From contig NZ_JAPFQM010000001.1 in assembly GCF_026241205.1 (NCBI RefSeq), positions 558,001 through 622,000 on the forward strand: a DNA stretch of 64,000 bases, read 5' to 3'. The position numbers were made by a program, and so were the translations under genes. The DNA is from Thermomicrobium sp. 4228-Ro. Its GTDB lineage: Bacteria > Chloroflexota > Chloroflexia > Thermomicrobiales > Thermomicrobiaceae. Each line of letters opens with the position of its first letter. The stretch's first letter is position 1. Below the pieces are notes generated by a model. That model was given only the letters and a program-made list of their open reading frames with translations, ran no database searches and was not told the origin of the DNA. Shown one piece after another: positions 51,274 through 60,659 of this stretch.

Positions 51274-52869
51274 ATGGTCGCCGACCTGGTATTGCGGAAC
51301 GCGAACGTGCTCACACTCGATCCGGCTCAGCCACGGGCGCAGGCGCTCAGCGTCTGGCGCGGTCGCATCCTCGCGGTCGGTGACGAGGATCGGGTGCTGG
51401 AGGATGCTGGACCAGGGACACGCATCCTCGACCTCGCGGGTGCGACGGTGTTGCCAGCGTTCGATGACGCGCACTGTCATCCGATCGGGCTCGGCCTCGC
51501 CCTGGAGTGGGTCGATGTATCCCCCGAGGCCGCTCCCACGCTCGCGCGGCTACTCGACCGCCTGGCGGAAGCTGCCCGCTCGCTTCCACCCGACCGCTGG
51601 CTGCTGGCGCGCGGGTACGACGACTCGCGACTGGACGTGCGACGCCATCCCACGCGCTGGGAACTCGATACCGTCACCGGTGACCGCCCAGCCATCGTGA
51701 TCCGGACTTGTGGGCATATGCTGGTCGCGAACAGTGCGGCGCTCGCACGTGCCGGCATCACGCGCGAGACACCGGATCCCGAAGGTGGCCGGATCGTCCG
51801 CGACGAGACCGGCGAACCGACCGGTCTTCTCCAAGAGCGAGCCCAGGAGCTGGTACGGCAACTCCTCCCCGAGCCGACCATCAGCGATCTCGAGCGTGCC
51901 CTCCGGCGAGCCGGCGAGCGCTTCCTCTCGCTGGGTATCGCCAGCGTCACCGAGGCCGGTATCGGTCGCCCCGAGGAGCTCCTGGCTTACCAGAACCTCC
52001 GCGAGCGCGGGGAGTTGCCGGTACGCAGCCGCGTGATGCTGCTCATCGACCAGCTGCTGGAACCGGCTGAACGGCTCGGGCTCCGCAGCGGTTTCGGTGA
52101 CGACTGGTTGCGGATCGGCCCCTTCAAGCTGTTCCAAGATGGCGCTGGTGGTGCGCGCACGGCTGCGATGAGCGTCCCCTACCCCGGAGAACCGCAGAAC
52201 TACGGTATCGCCTACTACACGCAAGAGCAGCTGGACGACGCGTTCCGGCGTGTCGCCCGGCTGGGCTGCCAGGCCGCCGCTCATGCCATCGGCGATCGGG
52301 CGATCGAGATGGTCCTGACCGCCTACGAGCGTGCTCTGGCAGACTATCCGCTCGCCGATCACCGTTGGCGCATCGAGCATTGTGGGATGCTCCGGCCCGA
52401 TCTTTTGCAACGCTTGGCGCGACTCGGTGTCGTCGCTGTCCCGCAGCCCGGCTTCGGCTACTACCTCGGCGATGCGTACCTGCGCAACTTCAGCGACGAG
52501 TGGCTGGCACTCGCCTACCCGACACGCGCCTGGCTGGAACGCGGCATCGCGGTCGCTTTCAGTTCCGATGCACCGGTCATTCCACCCGATCCCTGGGTCG
52601 GCATTCAAGCCGCGGTGCTGCGCCGCACGCGCACGGGACAACCGTTCGGGCCGCAGCAGCGCGTCGACACGCTGGAGGCGCTCCGCCTGTACACCGCCGG
52701 CGGAGCCTATGCGCACTTCGAGGAAGACCGGAAAGGTCGGATCGCACCGGGCTTCCTCGCCGATCTCGTCGTCGTCGACCGTGATCCGCTGGCCGTCGAC
52801 CCTGAGGAGCTTCCGGCGATCCGGACGCTCGTCACGATCGTCGACGGGCGAGTCGCGTGGGAAGCCTGA
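51274..52869 (+). CDS. YtcJ-like amidohydrolase (copy 2)
   Basis: 531 aa, clearly paralogous to the upstream gene: AFDDAHCHPIGLGLALEW, LLARGYDDSRLD, TCGHMLVANSAALARAGI, LGIASVTEAGIGRPEELLAYQ, KLFQDGAGGARTAAM, AHAIGDRAIEMVL, RIEHCGMLRPDLLQRL and FSSDAPVIPPDPWVGIQAAV. ATG 51274 follows GGGAGGAG. A tandem duplication with diverged substrate pockets is likely (GSIGG versus GAGGA). Followed 58 bp later by the UPF0173 hydrolase. Confidence 0.85.
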   Translation: MVADLVLRNANVLTLDPAQPRAQALSVWRGRILAVGDEDRVLEDAGPGTRILDLAGATVLPAFDDAHCHPIGLGLALEWVDVSPEAAPTLARLLDRLAEAARSLPPDRWLLARGYDDSRLDVRRHPTRWELDTVTGDRPAIVIRTCGHMLVANSAALARAGITRETPDPEGGRIVRDETGEPTGLLQERAQELVRQLLPEPTISDLERALRRAGERFLSLGIASVTEAGIGRPEELLAYQNLRERGELPVRSRVMLLIDQLLEPAERLGLRSGFGDDWLRIGPFKLFQDGAGGARTAAMSVPYPGEPQNYGIAYYTQEQLDDAFRRVARLGCQAAAHAIGDRAIEMVLTAYERALADYPLADHRWRIEHCGMLRPDLLQRLARLGVVAVPQPGFGYYLGDAYLRNFSDEWLALAYPTRAWLERGIAVAFSSDAPVIPPDPWVGIQAAVLRRTRTGQPFGPQQRVDTLEALRLYTAGGAYAHFEEDRKGRIAPGFLADLVVVDRDPLAVDPEELPAIRTLVTIVDGRVAWEA

Positions 52870-52927
52870 AGCACAGTATCCTGTGTTCGAGCAGATCGTA
52901 CCGAGCGCGAAGGGAGGGTCGTCAGCG

Positions 52928-53614
52928 ATGGCAGTCACCGTGCGGTATCTCGGGCACGCGGCATTCGCACTGGAAGCGGACGGCAAGCAAGTCGTTATCG
53001 ACCCCTTCCTCACGGGGAACCCGAAGGCAGCAGCGCGACCCGACGAACTCAACCCGGTCGCGATCCTCATCACGCACGCGCACGCTGACCATGTCGGCGA
53101 TGCAGTCGCCATCTCCAAGCGCACGAAGGCGCCGGTGATCGCGACGTTCGAGTTAGCAACGTTCCTCCAGCAGCAGGGCGCTGAAGCGATTCCGGCGAAC
53201 CACGGGGGAACGGTCCGCTTCGACGGTGGCACAGTCAAGCTGGTTCCGGCCTGGCACACCTCGTCCTACGGCGAGCAGTTCCTCGCACCGGGCGTCCCAG
53301 CCGGCCTCGTCGTGCGCATGGGCGGGAAGACGCTCTACTTCGCGGGTGACACCTGCCTCTTCGGTGACATGGCGCTCATCGGGGAGGAAGGGCTGGACTT
53401 CGCCGCCCTGCCGATCGGCGACCACTTCACGATGGGGCCGGCTGATGCCGTGAAAGCGGTCAAGCTGCTCAAGCCCCAGATCGTGGTGCCCTGCCACTAC
53501 AACACGTTCCCGTTGATCGAGCAGGATCCGGTCGCTTTCGCGCAAGCGGTCATGGCGCAAACGAGTGCCCGGTGCATCGTGCTCCAGCCCGGCGAACAGT
53601 TGACGCTCCAGTAA
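52928..53614 (+). CDS. UPF0173 metal-dependent hydrolase
   Basis: 228 aa metallo-beta-lactamase-fold protein. VRYLGHAAFALEADGKQVVIDPFLTGNP, LITHAHADHVGDAV (HxHxDH metal site), AWHTSSYGEQF, LYFAGDTCLFGDMALIGE and VVPCHYNTFPLI match the UPF0173 (UlaG-like/YtkL) family, whose substrate is unknown. ATG 52928. It is followed 5 bp later by the exonuclease gene. Confidence 0.92.
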   Translation: MAVTVRYLGHAAFALEADGKQVVIDPFLTGNPKAAARPDELNPVAILITHAHADHVGDAVAISKRTKAPVIATFELATFLQQQGAEAIPANHGGTVRFDGGTVKLVPAWHTSSYGEQFLAPGVPAGLVVRMGGKTLYFAGDTCLFGDMALIGEEGLDFAALPIGDHFTMGPADAVKAVKLLKPQIVVPCHYNTFPLIEQDPVAFAQAVMAQTSARCIVLQPGEQLTLQ

Positions 53615-53619
53615 GCACC

Positions 53620-54192
53620 ATGGACCGGCAAGCACGCGCACGCGAGTGGGCACAGTGGGTCCTCTCGACGCCCGGTATCGTCATCGTCGATACCGAGACG
53701 ACCGGCCTCGGCCCCTACGACGAAGTGATCGAAGTCACGGTACTCGACGCGCACGGGCGTGTGCTCCTGGACTCGCTCGTGCGCCCGACGTGCCCGATCG
53801 ACCCCGGCGCAGCTCGCGTGCATGGGCTCGGCGAGATGCATCTGGCGCGTGCCCCGGAGTGGCCACTGGTCTATCGCGAACTACTCGGTATCCTACGACG
53901 AACCCGCTGTGCCGTCACGTACAACGCGTCGTTCGACCGCCGGCTTCTCGAGCAAACCTGCCGTCGGCATGGACTGCCGCCTCCGCAGCTCGACTGGCAC
54001 TGCGCGATGCGCCGCTTCGCCGACTACGCTGGCCGACCGGTCGTCGATTCCTGGCGTGCCTATCACCGACTGGCCGAGGCACTCGAACGCCTCGGCCTCG
54101 TCCATCCTGGCACCCACCGTGCGGCGGCTGATGCCGAGGCATGCCGGAGACTGATTCACGGCATGGCAGCCGGTCGACCGCTGCGCTTCTGA
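53620..54192 (+). CDS. DnaQ-like 3'-5' exonuclease (DEDDh)
   Basis: 190 aa. Exo I IVDTETTGLGPYDEVIEVTVLD, Exo II region VTYNASFDRRLLEQTCRR and Exo III HRAAADAEACRRLI carry the DEDDh residues. The length fits a stand-alone proofreading or RNase T/ExoX-like enzyme. ATG 53620 lies 5 bp after the UPF0173 stop. Whether it acts as the epsilon subunit cannot be judged. Confidence 0.85.
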   Translation: MDRQARAREWAQWVLSTPGIVIVDTETTGLGPYDEVIEVTVLDAHGRVLLDSLVRPTCPIDPGAARVHGLGEMHLARAPEWPLVYRELLGILRRTRCAVTYNASFDRRLLEQTCRRHGLPPPQLDWHCAMRRFADYAGRPVVDSWRAYHRLAEALERLGLVHPGTHRAAADAEACRRLIHGMAAGRPLRF

Positions 54193-54245
54193 GCCCAACG
54201 CGGGCGTATCATCGACGCGAGCACGGGGTCGAGCGGAGCAGGGGT

Positions 54246-54623
54246 ATGGGCAGCGAACAGCCGAGAGTGCCTGCGGGGCGACCCGAGCGCGAGGAACTCA
54301 CTGCCGAAATGACCCGCACGGCCTTCCAGCGGCGCGTCGTGACACGGGCGAGCCCGGAGGAGGTGCTCGAGCGAGCGATCGCTTTCTTCTCCGAGCGAGG
54401 GTACCGGGCGGGCCGCACCGGACGACCGAATCAGGTGTACGTCATCGGGAAACGAGAGGGAATCCTTCCGCGAGTCACTGCCGAAATTCTCGTCCAGCCG
54501 AACGTCGGACGAGGAGGCGTGACAGTCGTGACGGTGAGCGGTTTCGGCCCGCAGCTCCGGGAGCACCTCGCAGCGTTCGTCGCCGAACTCCGGCGCGAAC
54601 GCCGGTCGACTGCCGATCAGTGA
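54246..54623 (+). CDS. Small conserved-looking protein of unknown function
   Basis: 125 aa from ATG 54246 (GAGCAGGGGT upstream). Charged N-terminus, then RRVVTRASPEEVLERAIAFFSERGYRAGRTGRPNQVYVIGKREG and VTAEILVQPNVGRGGVTVVTVSGFGPQLREHLAAFVAELRRE. The alternation of a helix and beta strands suggests a small alpha/beta domain. No family was recognised. It overlaps the end of the SufU-like gene (convergent, 7 bp). Confidence 0.6.
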   Translation: MGSEQPRVPAGRPEREELTAEMTRTAFQRRVVTRASPEEVLERAIAFFSERGYRAGRTGRPNQVYVIGKREGILPRVTAEILVQPNVGRGGVTVVTVSGFGPQLREHLAAFVAELRRERRSTADQ

Positions 54624-55108
54624 TCGGTTGCCGTGTTCTCGAGGGGTACATCTCCAGTGACGATACCGAACCGTGCGTTCTCTGCCTCGACCACCTCGAG
54701 CCCTGCTTCGCGGCGCAGGCGGTCACGGAGGTACTTGGTGACGGCAGCCTTGAGCGTCCCGAGCGCGAGCGTCGCGCAGCGCGGGCGCATCTTGACCGCT
54801 TCTTCACCGATCAGCTCCTCCATCAGGTGGTAATCGGTCTCGAGCACCTCCTCGAGTGTCCAGCGCTCCTCATTGACGACGTCGAGCAGGATATCGGCTG
54901 CTGCCTGGCTGATGGTACACCCTTCTCCCTCGAACGATGCCTGTGCGACGACGCCCCCCTCGGGATCGACTTTGAGATAGATGGTCACGATGTCGCCGCA
55001 ACCGGGGTTGCCGCCCGGCATGGTGACGTCCGCATCGGGCAGAGGATGGCGGTGGCGTGGACGCCGGTAGTGCTCGACGATCTGTTCCATGAGCTCTTGC
55101 TTGTCCAT
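54617..55108 (-). CDS. SufU/IscU-like Fe-S scaffold protein (longer paralogue)
   Basis: 163 aa from ATG 55108. Three Cys in NPGCGDIVTIYLKVD, FEGEGCTISQAAADILLD and KMRPRCATLALGTLKAAV, with the conserved Asp after the first Cys, match the IscU/SufU fold. A C-terminal ~30-residue tail (RREAGLEVVEAENARFGIVT) is absent from the shorter SufU of the suf operon. It could build or store Fe-S clusters, or act in sulfur transfer. It is divergent from fur across a Fur-box palindrome, so iron control is likely. Confidence 0.82.
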   Translation of the reverse strand: MDKQELMEQIVEHYRRPRHRHPLPDADVTMPGGNPGCGDIVTIYLKVDPEGGVVAQASFEGEGCTISQAAADILLDVVNEERWTLEEVLETDYHLMEELIGEEAVKMRPRCATLALGTLKAAVTKYLRDRLRREAGLEVVEAENARFGIVTGDVPLENTATDH

Positions 55109-55125
55109 ACCGACCCCTTCGACGG

Positions 55126-55154
55126 TTGACGAATTCCGAGCGACGCAGTAAGGT
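55126..55154 (+). promoter_or_regulatory. Promoter of fur
   Basis: TTGACG (55126-55131), 17 bases, TAAGGT (55149-55154). Predicted start near 55161, placing the Fur-box about 10 bases downstream and allowing autorepression. Confidence 0.55.
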
Positions 55155-55160
55155 ATAGCA
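55152..55160 (-). promoter_or_regulatory. Extended -10 of the SufU-like gene
   Basis: Minus strand TGC-TATACC about 45 bases before the ATG at 55108. The Fur-box lies upstream where the -35 would sit, so one bound regulator could affect both directions. Confidence 0.45.
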
Positions 55161-55171
55161 CAGGTGAGAAC

Positions 55172-55184
55172 GAGAATCATTCTC
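55172..55184. promoter_or_regulatory. Fur-box palindrome
   Basis: GAGAATCATTCTC is a perfect 13-base palindrome, preceded by another GAGAAC unit, fitting overlapping Fur heptamer half-sites (consensus core AATCATT). It sits between two divergent promoters and just before the fur gene, the usual place for autoregulation. Confidence 0.8.
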
Positions 55185-55206
55185 AACTGGGAGCGAGTCA
55201 CCGACC

Positions 55207-55641
55207 ATGTTGCCAGCCGGATTCCGGATGACGCCACAGCGGATGGCGATCCTGGCCGAGGTGCAGAATGCCGAGCGGCATCTCACCGCGGCGGAAATTT
55301 ACGAGCGTGTCCGACGCAAGTACCCGACGATCGCCTATGGCACGGTCTACCGGACACTGCACCTTCTGGCCAAGCACGGCTTGATCCAGGAGTTCCCCTT
55401 CGGGGACAACGCGAGCCGGTTCGATCGCCGGACCGATCGACACGATCACGTGCACTGCATCGTGTGCGGTGAACTGGTCGATGTCGAGGTACCGATCGCG
55501 CTCCTGGCACGGCAGGTGGCAGCAGAGCAGACCGGATTCCAGATCATCGACCACCAGACGGTCTTCACCGGTATCTGCCCCGCCTGCCAGGAGATGCAGG
55601 ACCGCAGCGCGGAACGGAGCCGTGCCACGGCGAGCCGCTGA
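55207..55641 (+). CDS. fur: Fur-family metalloregulator
   Basis: 144 aa winged-helix regulator. GFRMTPQRMAILAEVQNAERHLTAAEIYERVR and TIAYGTVYRTLHLLAKHGLI are the DNA-binding domain. HDHVHCIVCGELVDVEVP and GICPACQ give the regulatory His/Cys and structural zinc sites. It may be Fur or PerR; the Fur-box before it and the Fe-S genes on both sides favour iron sensing. ATG 55207. It ends about 110 bp before the sufC ATG. Confidence 0.9.
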   Translation: MLPAGFRMTPQRMAILAEVQNAERHLTAAEIYERVRRKYPTIAYGTVYRTLHLLAKHGLIQEFPFGDNASRFDRRTDRHDHVHCIVCGELVDVEVPIALLARQVAAEQTGFQIIDHQTVFTGICPACQEMQDRSAERSRATASR

Positions 55642-55675
55642 GGATGTCCCGGTACGAGCCGGGTTCACTCCCAGC

Positions 55676-55700
55676 ACGTTTCGAAACGTTGTGGTAGAGT
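55676..55700 (+). promoter_or_regulatory. suf promoter with palindromic operator
   Basis: ACGTTTCGAAACGT (55676-55689) is a perfect 14-base palindrome. TAGAGT (55695-55700) is a likely -10, starting 5 bases further on. No -35 hexamer is present, so the palindrome occupies the -35/spacer region. It differs from the Fur-box sequence, suggesting a second regulator. Confidence 0.55.
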
Positions 55701-55753
55701 AAGTAGGACTGGCGGTCGCCCGTGAGGGCAGGACGAAGGAGGGACACAGCGGG

Positions 55754-56539
55754 ATGGCTGAGCACACGCCGCTTTTCGTGATCGAGAATCTGCGCGCAGG
55801 GATCGAAGGGAAGGAGATCCTGCGCGGGGTGAACCTGACGATCGAGCGAGGCGAGATTCACGCGCTCATGGGGCCGAACGGCTCTGGCAAGAGCACGCTC
55901 GCCTACGTCATCGCGGGTCACCCGAACTACGAAGTCTACGAGGGACGGATCCTCTACAAGGGGGAGAACGTACTCGAGCTCTCGCCGGACGAGCGCGCTC
56001 GGCTCGGGATGTTCCTCGCCTTCCAGTATCCGACTGCGATTCCTGGTGTGACAATGGCGAACTTCCTACGCCTCGCGGTCAACTCGGTACGCAAGGCACG
56101 CTACGGCGAGGACAAGGCACTCAGCCCGCGCGAGTTTCGCCGTCTCCTGCGCGAGAAGCTCGAGTTGCTCCGCATGGACGAGTCGTTCGCCAGCCGGTAC
56201 TTGAACGAGGGCTTCTCCGGCGGTGAGAAGAAGCGCGCCGAAATTCTGCAGATGGCCATGCTCGAGCCGGAGTTCGCTGTCCTGGACGAGACCGACTCGG
56301 GTCTGGATATCGACGCGCTCCGGACGGTTTCCGAGGGTGTCAACCGGCTGTTCAACCCGAATATGGCCTTGCTCGTGATCACCCACTACCAGCGGATCCT
56401 GAACTACATCAAGCCGCACTTCGTCCACGTGATGCTCGACGGGAAGATCGTGGTGTCCGGTGGCCCCGAGCTGGCACACGAGCTCGAGGAGAAGGGTTAC
56501 GACTGGGTCAAGGGACAGTACGCCGAGGCTGCGTCCTGA
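55754..56539 (+). CDS. sufC: Fe-S cluster assembly ATPase SufC
   Basis: ABC-type ATPase of the SufBCD scaffold. 261 aa. Walker [18 protein letters not shown], the Suf-specific ABC signature [17 protein letters not shown], Walker [18 protein letters not shown] and the switch His in VITHYQRIL are all intact. First gene of sufCBDSU and the DUF59 gene. 27 bp before sufB. Confidence 0.97.
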   Translation: MAEHTPLFVIENLRAGIEGKEILRGVNLTIERGEIHALMGPNGSGKSTLAYVIAGHPNYEVYEGRILYKGENVLELSPDERARLGMFLAFQYPTAIPGVTMANFLRLAVNSVRKARYGEDKALSPREFRRLLREKLELLRMDESFASRYLNEGFSGGEKKRAEILQMAMLEPEFAVLDETDSGLDIDALRTVSEGVNRLFNPNMALLVITHYQRILNYIKPHFVHVMLDGKIVVSGGPELAHELEEKGYDWVKGQYAEAAS

Positions 56540-56566
56540 GGACGCGCCGCGGAAGGAGGCGAAATC

Positions 56567-57982
56567 ATGGCAACGCCAGAAGTCGAACTCAAGCGCTTGG
56601 GGAGCGAGTACGCCGAGAAGTACGGGTTCCGCGACCCCGAGCAGTACGTCTTCAAGGCCCGCAAGGGGCTCGACCGGGAGGTCGTGGAACAGATCTCGTG
56701 GATCAAGAACGAGCCGGACTGGATGCGGGAGTTCCGACTCAAGGCGCTCGAGTACTTCCAGCGCCGGCCGATGCCCACCTGGGGCGCCGATCTCTCGGAG
56801 CTGAACTTCGACGAGATCGTGTACTACATCAAGCCGACCGAGCGGAAGGGCTCGAGCTGGGACGAGCTCCCGGAGCACATCCGTCGCACGTTCGACCGGC
56901 TCGGGATCCCCGAGGCCGAACGGCGGTTCCTCGCCGGTGTGGGTGCCCAGTACGAGTCGGAGGTCGTCTATCACTCGCTCCGCGAGGAACTCAAGCGACT
57001 GGGTGTCATCTTCTGCGATATGGACACCGCAGTCCGCGAGTACCCCGATCTCGTCAAGCAGTACTTCGGCACGATCGTCCCGCCGAACGATAACAAGTTC
57101 GCGGCCCTCAACTCGGCCGTCTGGTCAGGCGGCTCCTTCGTCTACGTTCCGGAGGGCGTGCGTGTCGAAGTGCCCTTGCAGGCCTACTTCCGCATCAACG
57201 CGGAGAACGTGGGGCAGTTCGAGCGCACGCTGATCATCGTCGAGCCGGGTGCGTACGTGCATTACGTCGAAGGCTGTACGGCGCCGATCTACAGCGCGGC
57301 CTCGCTGCACAGCGCCGTCGTCGAGATCATCGTCAAGGAAGGCGCCCGCTGCCGTTACACGACCATCCAGAACTGGTCGAAGAACGTGTACAACCTGGTC
57401 ACCAAGCGGGCGGCAGCCTACCGCGACGCGACGATGGAGTGGGTCGACGGGAACCTCGGCTCCAAGGTGACGATGAAGTACCCAGCCGTCTGGCTGATGG
57501 AGCCGGGTGCCCGCGGCGAGGTGCTCTCCGTCGCCTTCGCCGGTGACGGGCAGCACCAGGATGCCGGTGGCAAAATGGTGCACGTGGCACCGTACACGTC
57601 GTCGCAGATCATCTCGAAGTCGATCTCCAAGGGCACCGGGCGCGCCAGCTACCGTGGCCTGGTGAAGGTGCACCGTGGCGCGCATCACGTGCGGGCCAAC
57701 GTCGTCTGCGACGCGCTTCTGCTCGACGAGCAGAGCCGCACCGATACGTACCCGTACATGGAGATCGAGGAAGAGCAGGTCTCCATCGGCCACGAGGCCA
57801 CGGTGAGCAAGGTGGCGGAGGAACAGCTCTTCTACCTGCAGAGCCGCGGACTGACCGAGGCCGAAGCGATGAGCATGATCGTCAACGGCTTTATCGAGCC
57901 GATCACCAAGGAACTCCCGCTCGAGTATGCCGTCGAGCTCAACCGCTTGATCGCGCTCGAGATGGAGGGTTCGGTCGGATGA
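56567..57982 (+). CDS. sufB: Fe-S cluster assembly protein SufB
   Basis: 471 aa scaffold that carries the nascent cluster with SufC and Suf[60 protein letters not shown] and [20 protein letters not shown] with [21 protein letters not shown] follow the SufB pattern. [20 protein letters not shown] (Cys) is the core beta-helix block. The cluster-ligand Cys/Glu region is present. GGAGG precedes ATG 56567. Confidence 0.96.
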   Translation: MATPEVELKRLGSEYAEKYGFRDPEQYVFKARKGLDREVVEQISWIKNEPDWMREFRLKALEYFQRRPMPTWGADLSELNFDEIVYYIKPTERKGSSWDELPEHIRRTFDRLGIPEAERRFLAGVGAQYESEVVYHSLREELKRLGVIFCDMDTAVREYPDLVKQYFGTIVPPNDNKFAALNSAVWSGGSFVYVPEGVRVEVPLQAYFRINAENVGQFERTLIIVEPGAYVHYVEGCTAPIYSAASLHSAVVEIIVKEGARCRYTTIQNWSKNVYNLVTKRAAAYRDATMEWVDGNLGSKVTMKYPAVWLMEPGARGEVLSVAFAGDGQHQDAGGKMVHVAPYTSSQIISKSISKGTGRASYRGLVKVHRGAHHVRANVVCDALLLDEQSRTDTYPYMEIEEEQVSIGHEATVSKVAEEQLFYLQSRGLTEAEAMSMIVNGFIEPITKELPLEYAVELNRLIALEMEGSVG

Positions 57983-58043
57983 CGAGTCGCGGGTTCGGGG
58001 CGCTTCCCTGAACCCGCGCAGCGCACTGTTTCGAGGGGAGTCT

Positions 58044-59381
58044 ATGAGCACCAGGGTAGCCGAGCGAACACGCGGCTTTACACGCGAAGCAGTCGAAGAG
58101 CTGTCTCACCTCCTGGGCGAGCCGGACTGGCTGCGCGAGCGGCGGCTCGCCGCCTGGGAAGTTTACGAACGCACGCCGATGCCGAGCCGCACCGACGAGG
58201 AGTGGCGGCGCACCGATATCCGCCGCCTCCCGATCGACGAGGTGTTCCCGTTCGCTGACTTGCGCGAGCGCGTGAGCAGTCCGAATGCGCTCCCGCAGGC
58301 GCTCTTCGAGATCCTCGGCGACGCGGCACTCCGCTCCGGCCTGTTGGTACAGGTCGACGGGTCGGTCGTCTACGCGCAGCTCGATCCGGGTCTCGCCGGG
58401 CAGGGAGTGATCTTCACCGATCTCCTCACCGCTGCCCGCGAGATTCCGGAACTCGTCCAGCAGTACTTCATGACTGAGGCAGTGACGCCGCAGGACAACA
58501 AGTTCGCGGCGTTGCACGGAGCCTTCTGGAGCAGCGGCACCTTCCTGTACGTGCCGGAGAACGTCGAGGTCGCACTCCCGCTGCGGAGCTTCGTCTGGGC
58601 CGAGACGCCAGGGGCGGGTATCTTCGCACACACCCTCTTGATCGCCGAGCCCGGTTCGACCGTCGTCCTCATCGACACCTGGGCCTCGCCGACGGTCGAG
58701 GAACCGCTGATCGCATCCAACGTCGTCGAGATCATCGCGAAGGAAGGGGCGCAAGTCCGGTACATCCAGCTGCAGGACTGGGGGCGGAGCCTCTGGAACT
58801 TCACGACCCAGCGCGCGCTGCTGCACCAGGACGCGGTGGTCAACACGCTCAACGTGAGCCTGGGCTCCAAGTTGAGCAAGGCCTTCATCGCCAGCAACCT
58901 GATCGGCCCCGGCGCGACAGCTGAAATGCTCGGTCTCTACTTCGCGGACGATGCACAACACCTGGATCACCAGACGCGACAGTGGCACGTGGCGCCGTAC
59001 GCGACGAGCGACCTGCTGTACAAGGGAGCCCTCAAGGACCGTGCCCGCACGGTCTTCAGTGGCCTCATCAAGGTGTTCCCACAGGCCCAGCGAACCGACG
59101 CCTATCAGGCGAATCGGAACCTCATTCTCTCGCCGAACGCGCGTGCCGATACGATCCCGAACCTGGAGATCGGTGCGAACGACGTGCGCTGCACCCACGG
59201 CGCAACCGTCGGCCAGGTGGAGGAAGAGTACATCTTCTACTTGATGAGCCGCGGCATCAGCCGGCCAGAAGCCGTCAAGCTGATCGTCGACGGCTTCTTC
59301 GACGAAGTCATCGAGCGCGTACCGGTCACCGAGGTCCAGGAGACGGTGCGCACAGCGATCGCACGGAAGATCGGGCTATGA
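58044..59381 (+). CDS. sufD: Fe-S cluster assembly protein SufD
   Basis: 445 aa paralogue of SufB. PMPSRTDEEWRRTDIRRLP and PQDNKFAALHGAFWSSGTFLYVP start the two regions. VFSGLIKVFPQAQRTDAYQANRNLIL and GATVGQVEEEYIFYLMSRGISRPEAVKLIVDGFFDEVIERVP match SufD. 61 bp after sufB. ATG of sufS overlaps its stop (ATGA). Confidence 0.94.
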   Translation: MSTRVAERTRGFTREAVEELSHLLGEPDWLRERRLAAWEVYERTPMPSRTDEEWRRTDIRRLPIDEVFPFADLRERVSSPNALPQALFEILGDAALRSGLLVQVDGSVVYAQLDPGLAGQGVIFTDLLTAAREIPELVQQYFMTEAVTPQDNKFAALHGAFWSSGTFLYVPENVEVALPLRSFVWAETPGAGIFAHTLLIAEPGSTVVLIDTWASPTVEEPLIASNVVEIIAKEGAQVRYIQLQDWGRSLWNFTTQRALLHQDAVVNTLNVSLGSKLSKAFIASNLIGPGATAEMLGLYFADDAQHLDHQTRQWHVAPYATSDLLYKGALKDRARTVFSGLIKVFPQAQRTDAYQANRNLILSPNARADTIPNLEIGANDVRCTHGATVGQVEEEYIFYLMSRGISRPEAVKLIVDGFFDEVIERVPVTEVQETVRTAIARKIGL

Positions 59382-60637
59382 ACGCACGGGCGAGCGCGCA
59401 GCCACTCGACGTCGAACGGATCCGGGCCGATTTCCCGATCCTGCAGCGGACGGTACGTGGGGGTAAGCCACTGGTCTATCTCGACAGCGCGGCCACCTCT
59501 CAGAAGCCAGCGAGCGTCATCGAGGCGCTCGCTGGCTTCTACCGCAGCAGCAACGCGAATATCCATCGTGGCATCTATGAGCTCAGCGAGGAAGCCTCGG
59601 CCCTGTACGAGGAGGCGCGAGCGAAGGTGGCTCGGTTCATCGGTGCCGCCCGAGCCGAGGAGGTCATCTTCGTCCGCAACACGACCGAGGCGATCAATCT
59701 GGTCGCGCGCGTCTGGGGCACGACGCAGCTCCGGGCCGGTGACGTGGTCGTCACGACGATCCTCGAGCACCATTCGAACATCGTCCCCTGGTACCAGCTC
59801 GCTGCCGAACGCGGTGTCGTCGTCCGCTTCGTCGACATCGACGACGATGGGCGTCTCCGCCTGGAACAGCTGGAACAGCTGCTCCGGAACGAATCCGTCA
59901 AGCTGGTCGCCGTTACGCATGTCTCGAACGCGCTGGGAACGATCAACCCGATTCGCGAGATCGCCCGCCTGGCACACGACGCTGGAGCCTTGCTTCTCGT
60001 CGATGGAGCGCAGAGTGTCCCACATCTGCCGGTGAACGTGCGAGAGTTGGGAGCGGACTTCCTCGCCTTCTCAGGTCACAAGATGCTGGGACCGTTCGGG
60101 ATCGGTGTCCTCTGGGCACGGTACGAGCTGCTCCAGGCTCTTCCCCCGTTCCTCGGCGGTGGCGGCATGATCCGCACAGTCACCACCGAAGGGTTCACCC
60201 CGGGGGATGTCCCGGCGCGCTTCGAGGCCGGAACACCGAGCGTGGCTGACGCGGTCGCGCTGGGTGCGGCGATCGAGTATCTCGAAGCGACCGGCATGGC
60301 AGCGATCCGCCAGCACGAGCAGGCGCTCCTCGCGTATGCGTTGCCGCGGCTCGAGGAGATTCCTGGGATCCGCCTCTTCGGCCCGGTCGGTGACGATCGT
60401 GCGGGCGTCATCAGTTTCACGTTCGGCGACGTCCATCCGCACGACGTTGCGGCGATCCTCGATCAACACGGTGTCGCCGTGCGCGCCGGCCATCACTGTA
60501 CCCAGCCGCTCATGCGACGTCTCGGCGTCGTCGCGACCACACGGGCGAGCTTCTACCTTTACAATCACGAGGGAGATGTCGACCGACTCGTCGAGGCACT
60601 CGAAGAGGTCCGGCGAGTCTTCGGGGTCACCGGTTGA
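59378..60637 (+). CDS. sufS: Cysteine desulfurase SufS
   Basis: PLP enzyme releasing sulfur from cysteine. 419 aa. LVYLDSAATSQKPASVIEAL, NANIHRGIYELSEEASALYEEARAKVA, LEHHSNIVPWYQL and the PLP lysine in FLAFSGHKMLGPFGIGVLW are intact. The catalytic loop contains VRAGHHCTQPLMRRLG (active Cys). VDGAQSVPHLPVNV is the cofactor Asp block. Group II type, expected to work with the adjacent SufU. Confidence 0.97.
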   Translation: MNARASAQPLDVERIRADFPILQRTVRGGKPLVYLDSAATSQKPASVIEALAGFYRSSNANIHRGIYELSEEASALYEEARAKVARFIGAARAEEVIFVRNTTEAINLVARVWGTTQLRAGDVVVTTILEHHSNIVPWYQLAAERGVVVRFVDIDDDGRLRLEQLEQLLRNESVKLVAVTHVSNALGTINPIREIARLAHDAGALLLVDGAQSVPHLPVNVRELGADFLAFSGHKMLGPFGIGVLWARYELLQALPPFLGGGGMIRTVTTEGFTPGDVPARFEAGTPSVADAVALGAAIEYLEATGMAAIRQHEQALLAYALPRLEEIPGIRLFGPVGDDRAGVISFTFGDVHPHDVAAILDQHGVAVRAGHHCTQPLMRRLGVVATTRASFYLYNHEGDVDRLVEALEEVRRVFGVTG

Positions 60638-60659
60638 CCCTTCCAGCGGAGGCACGAGC

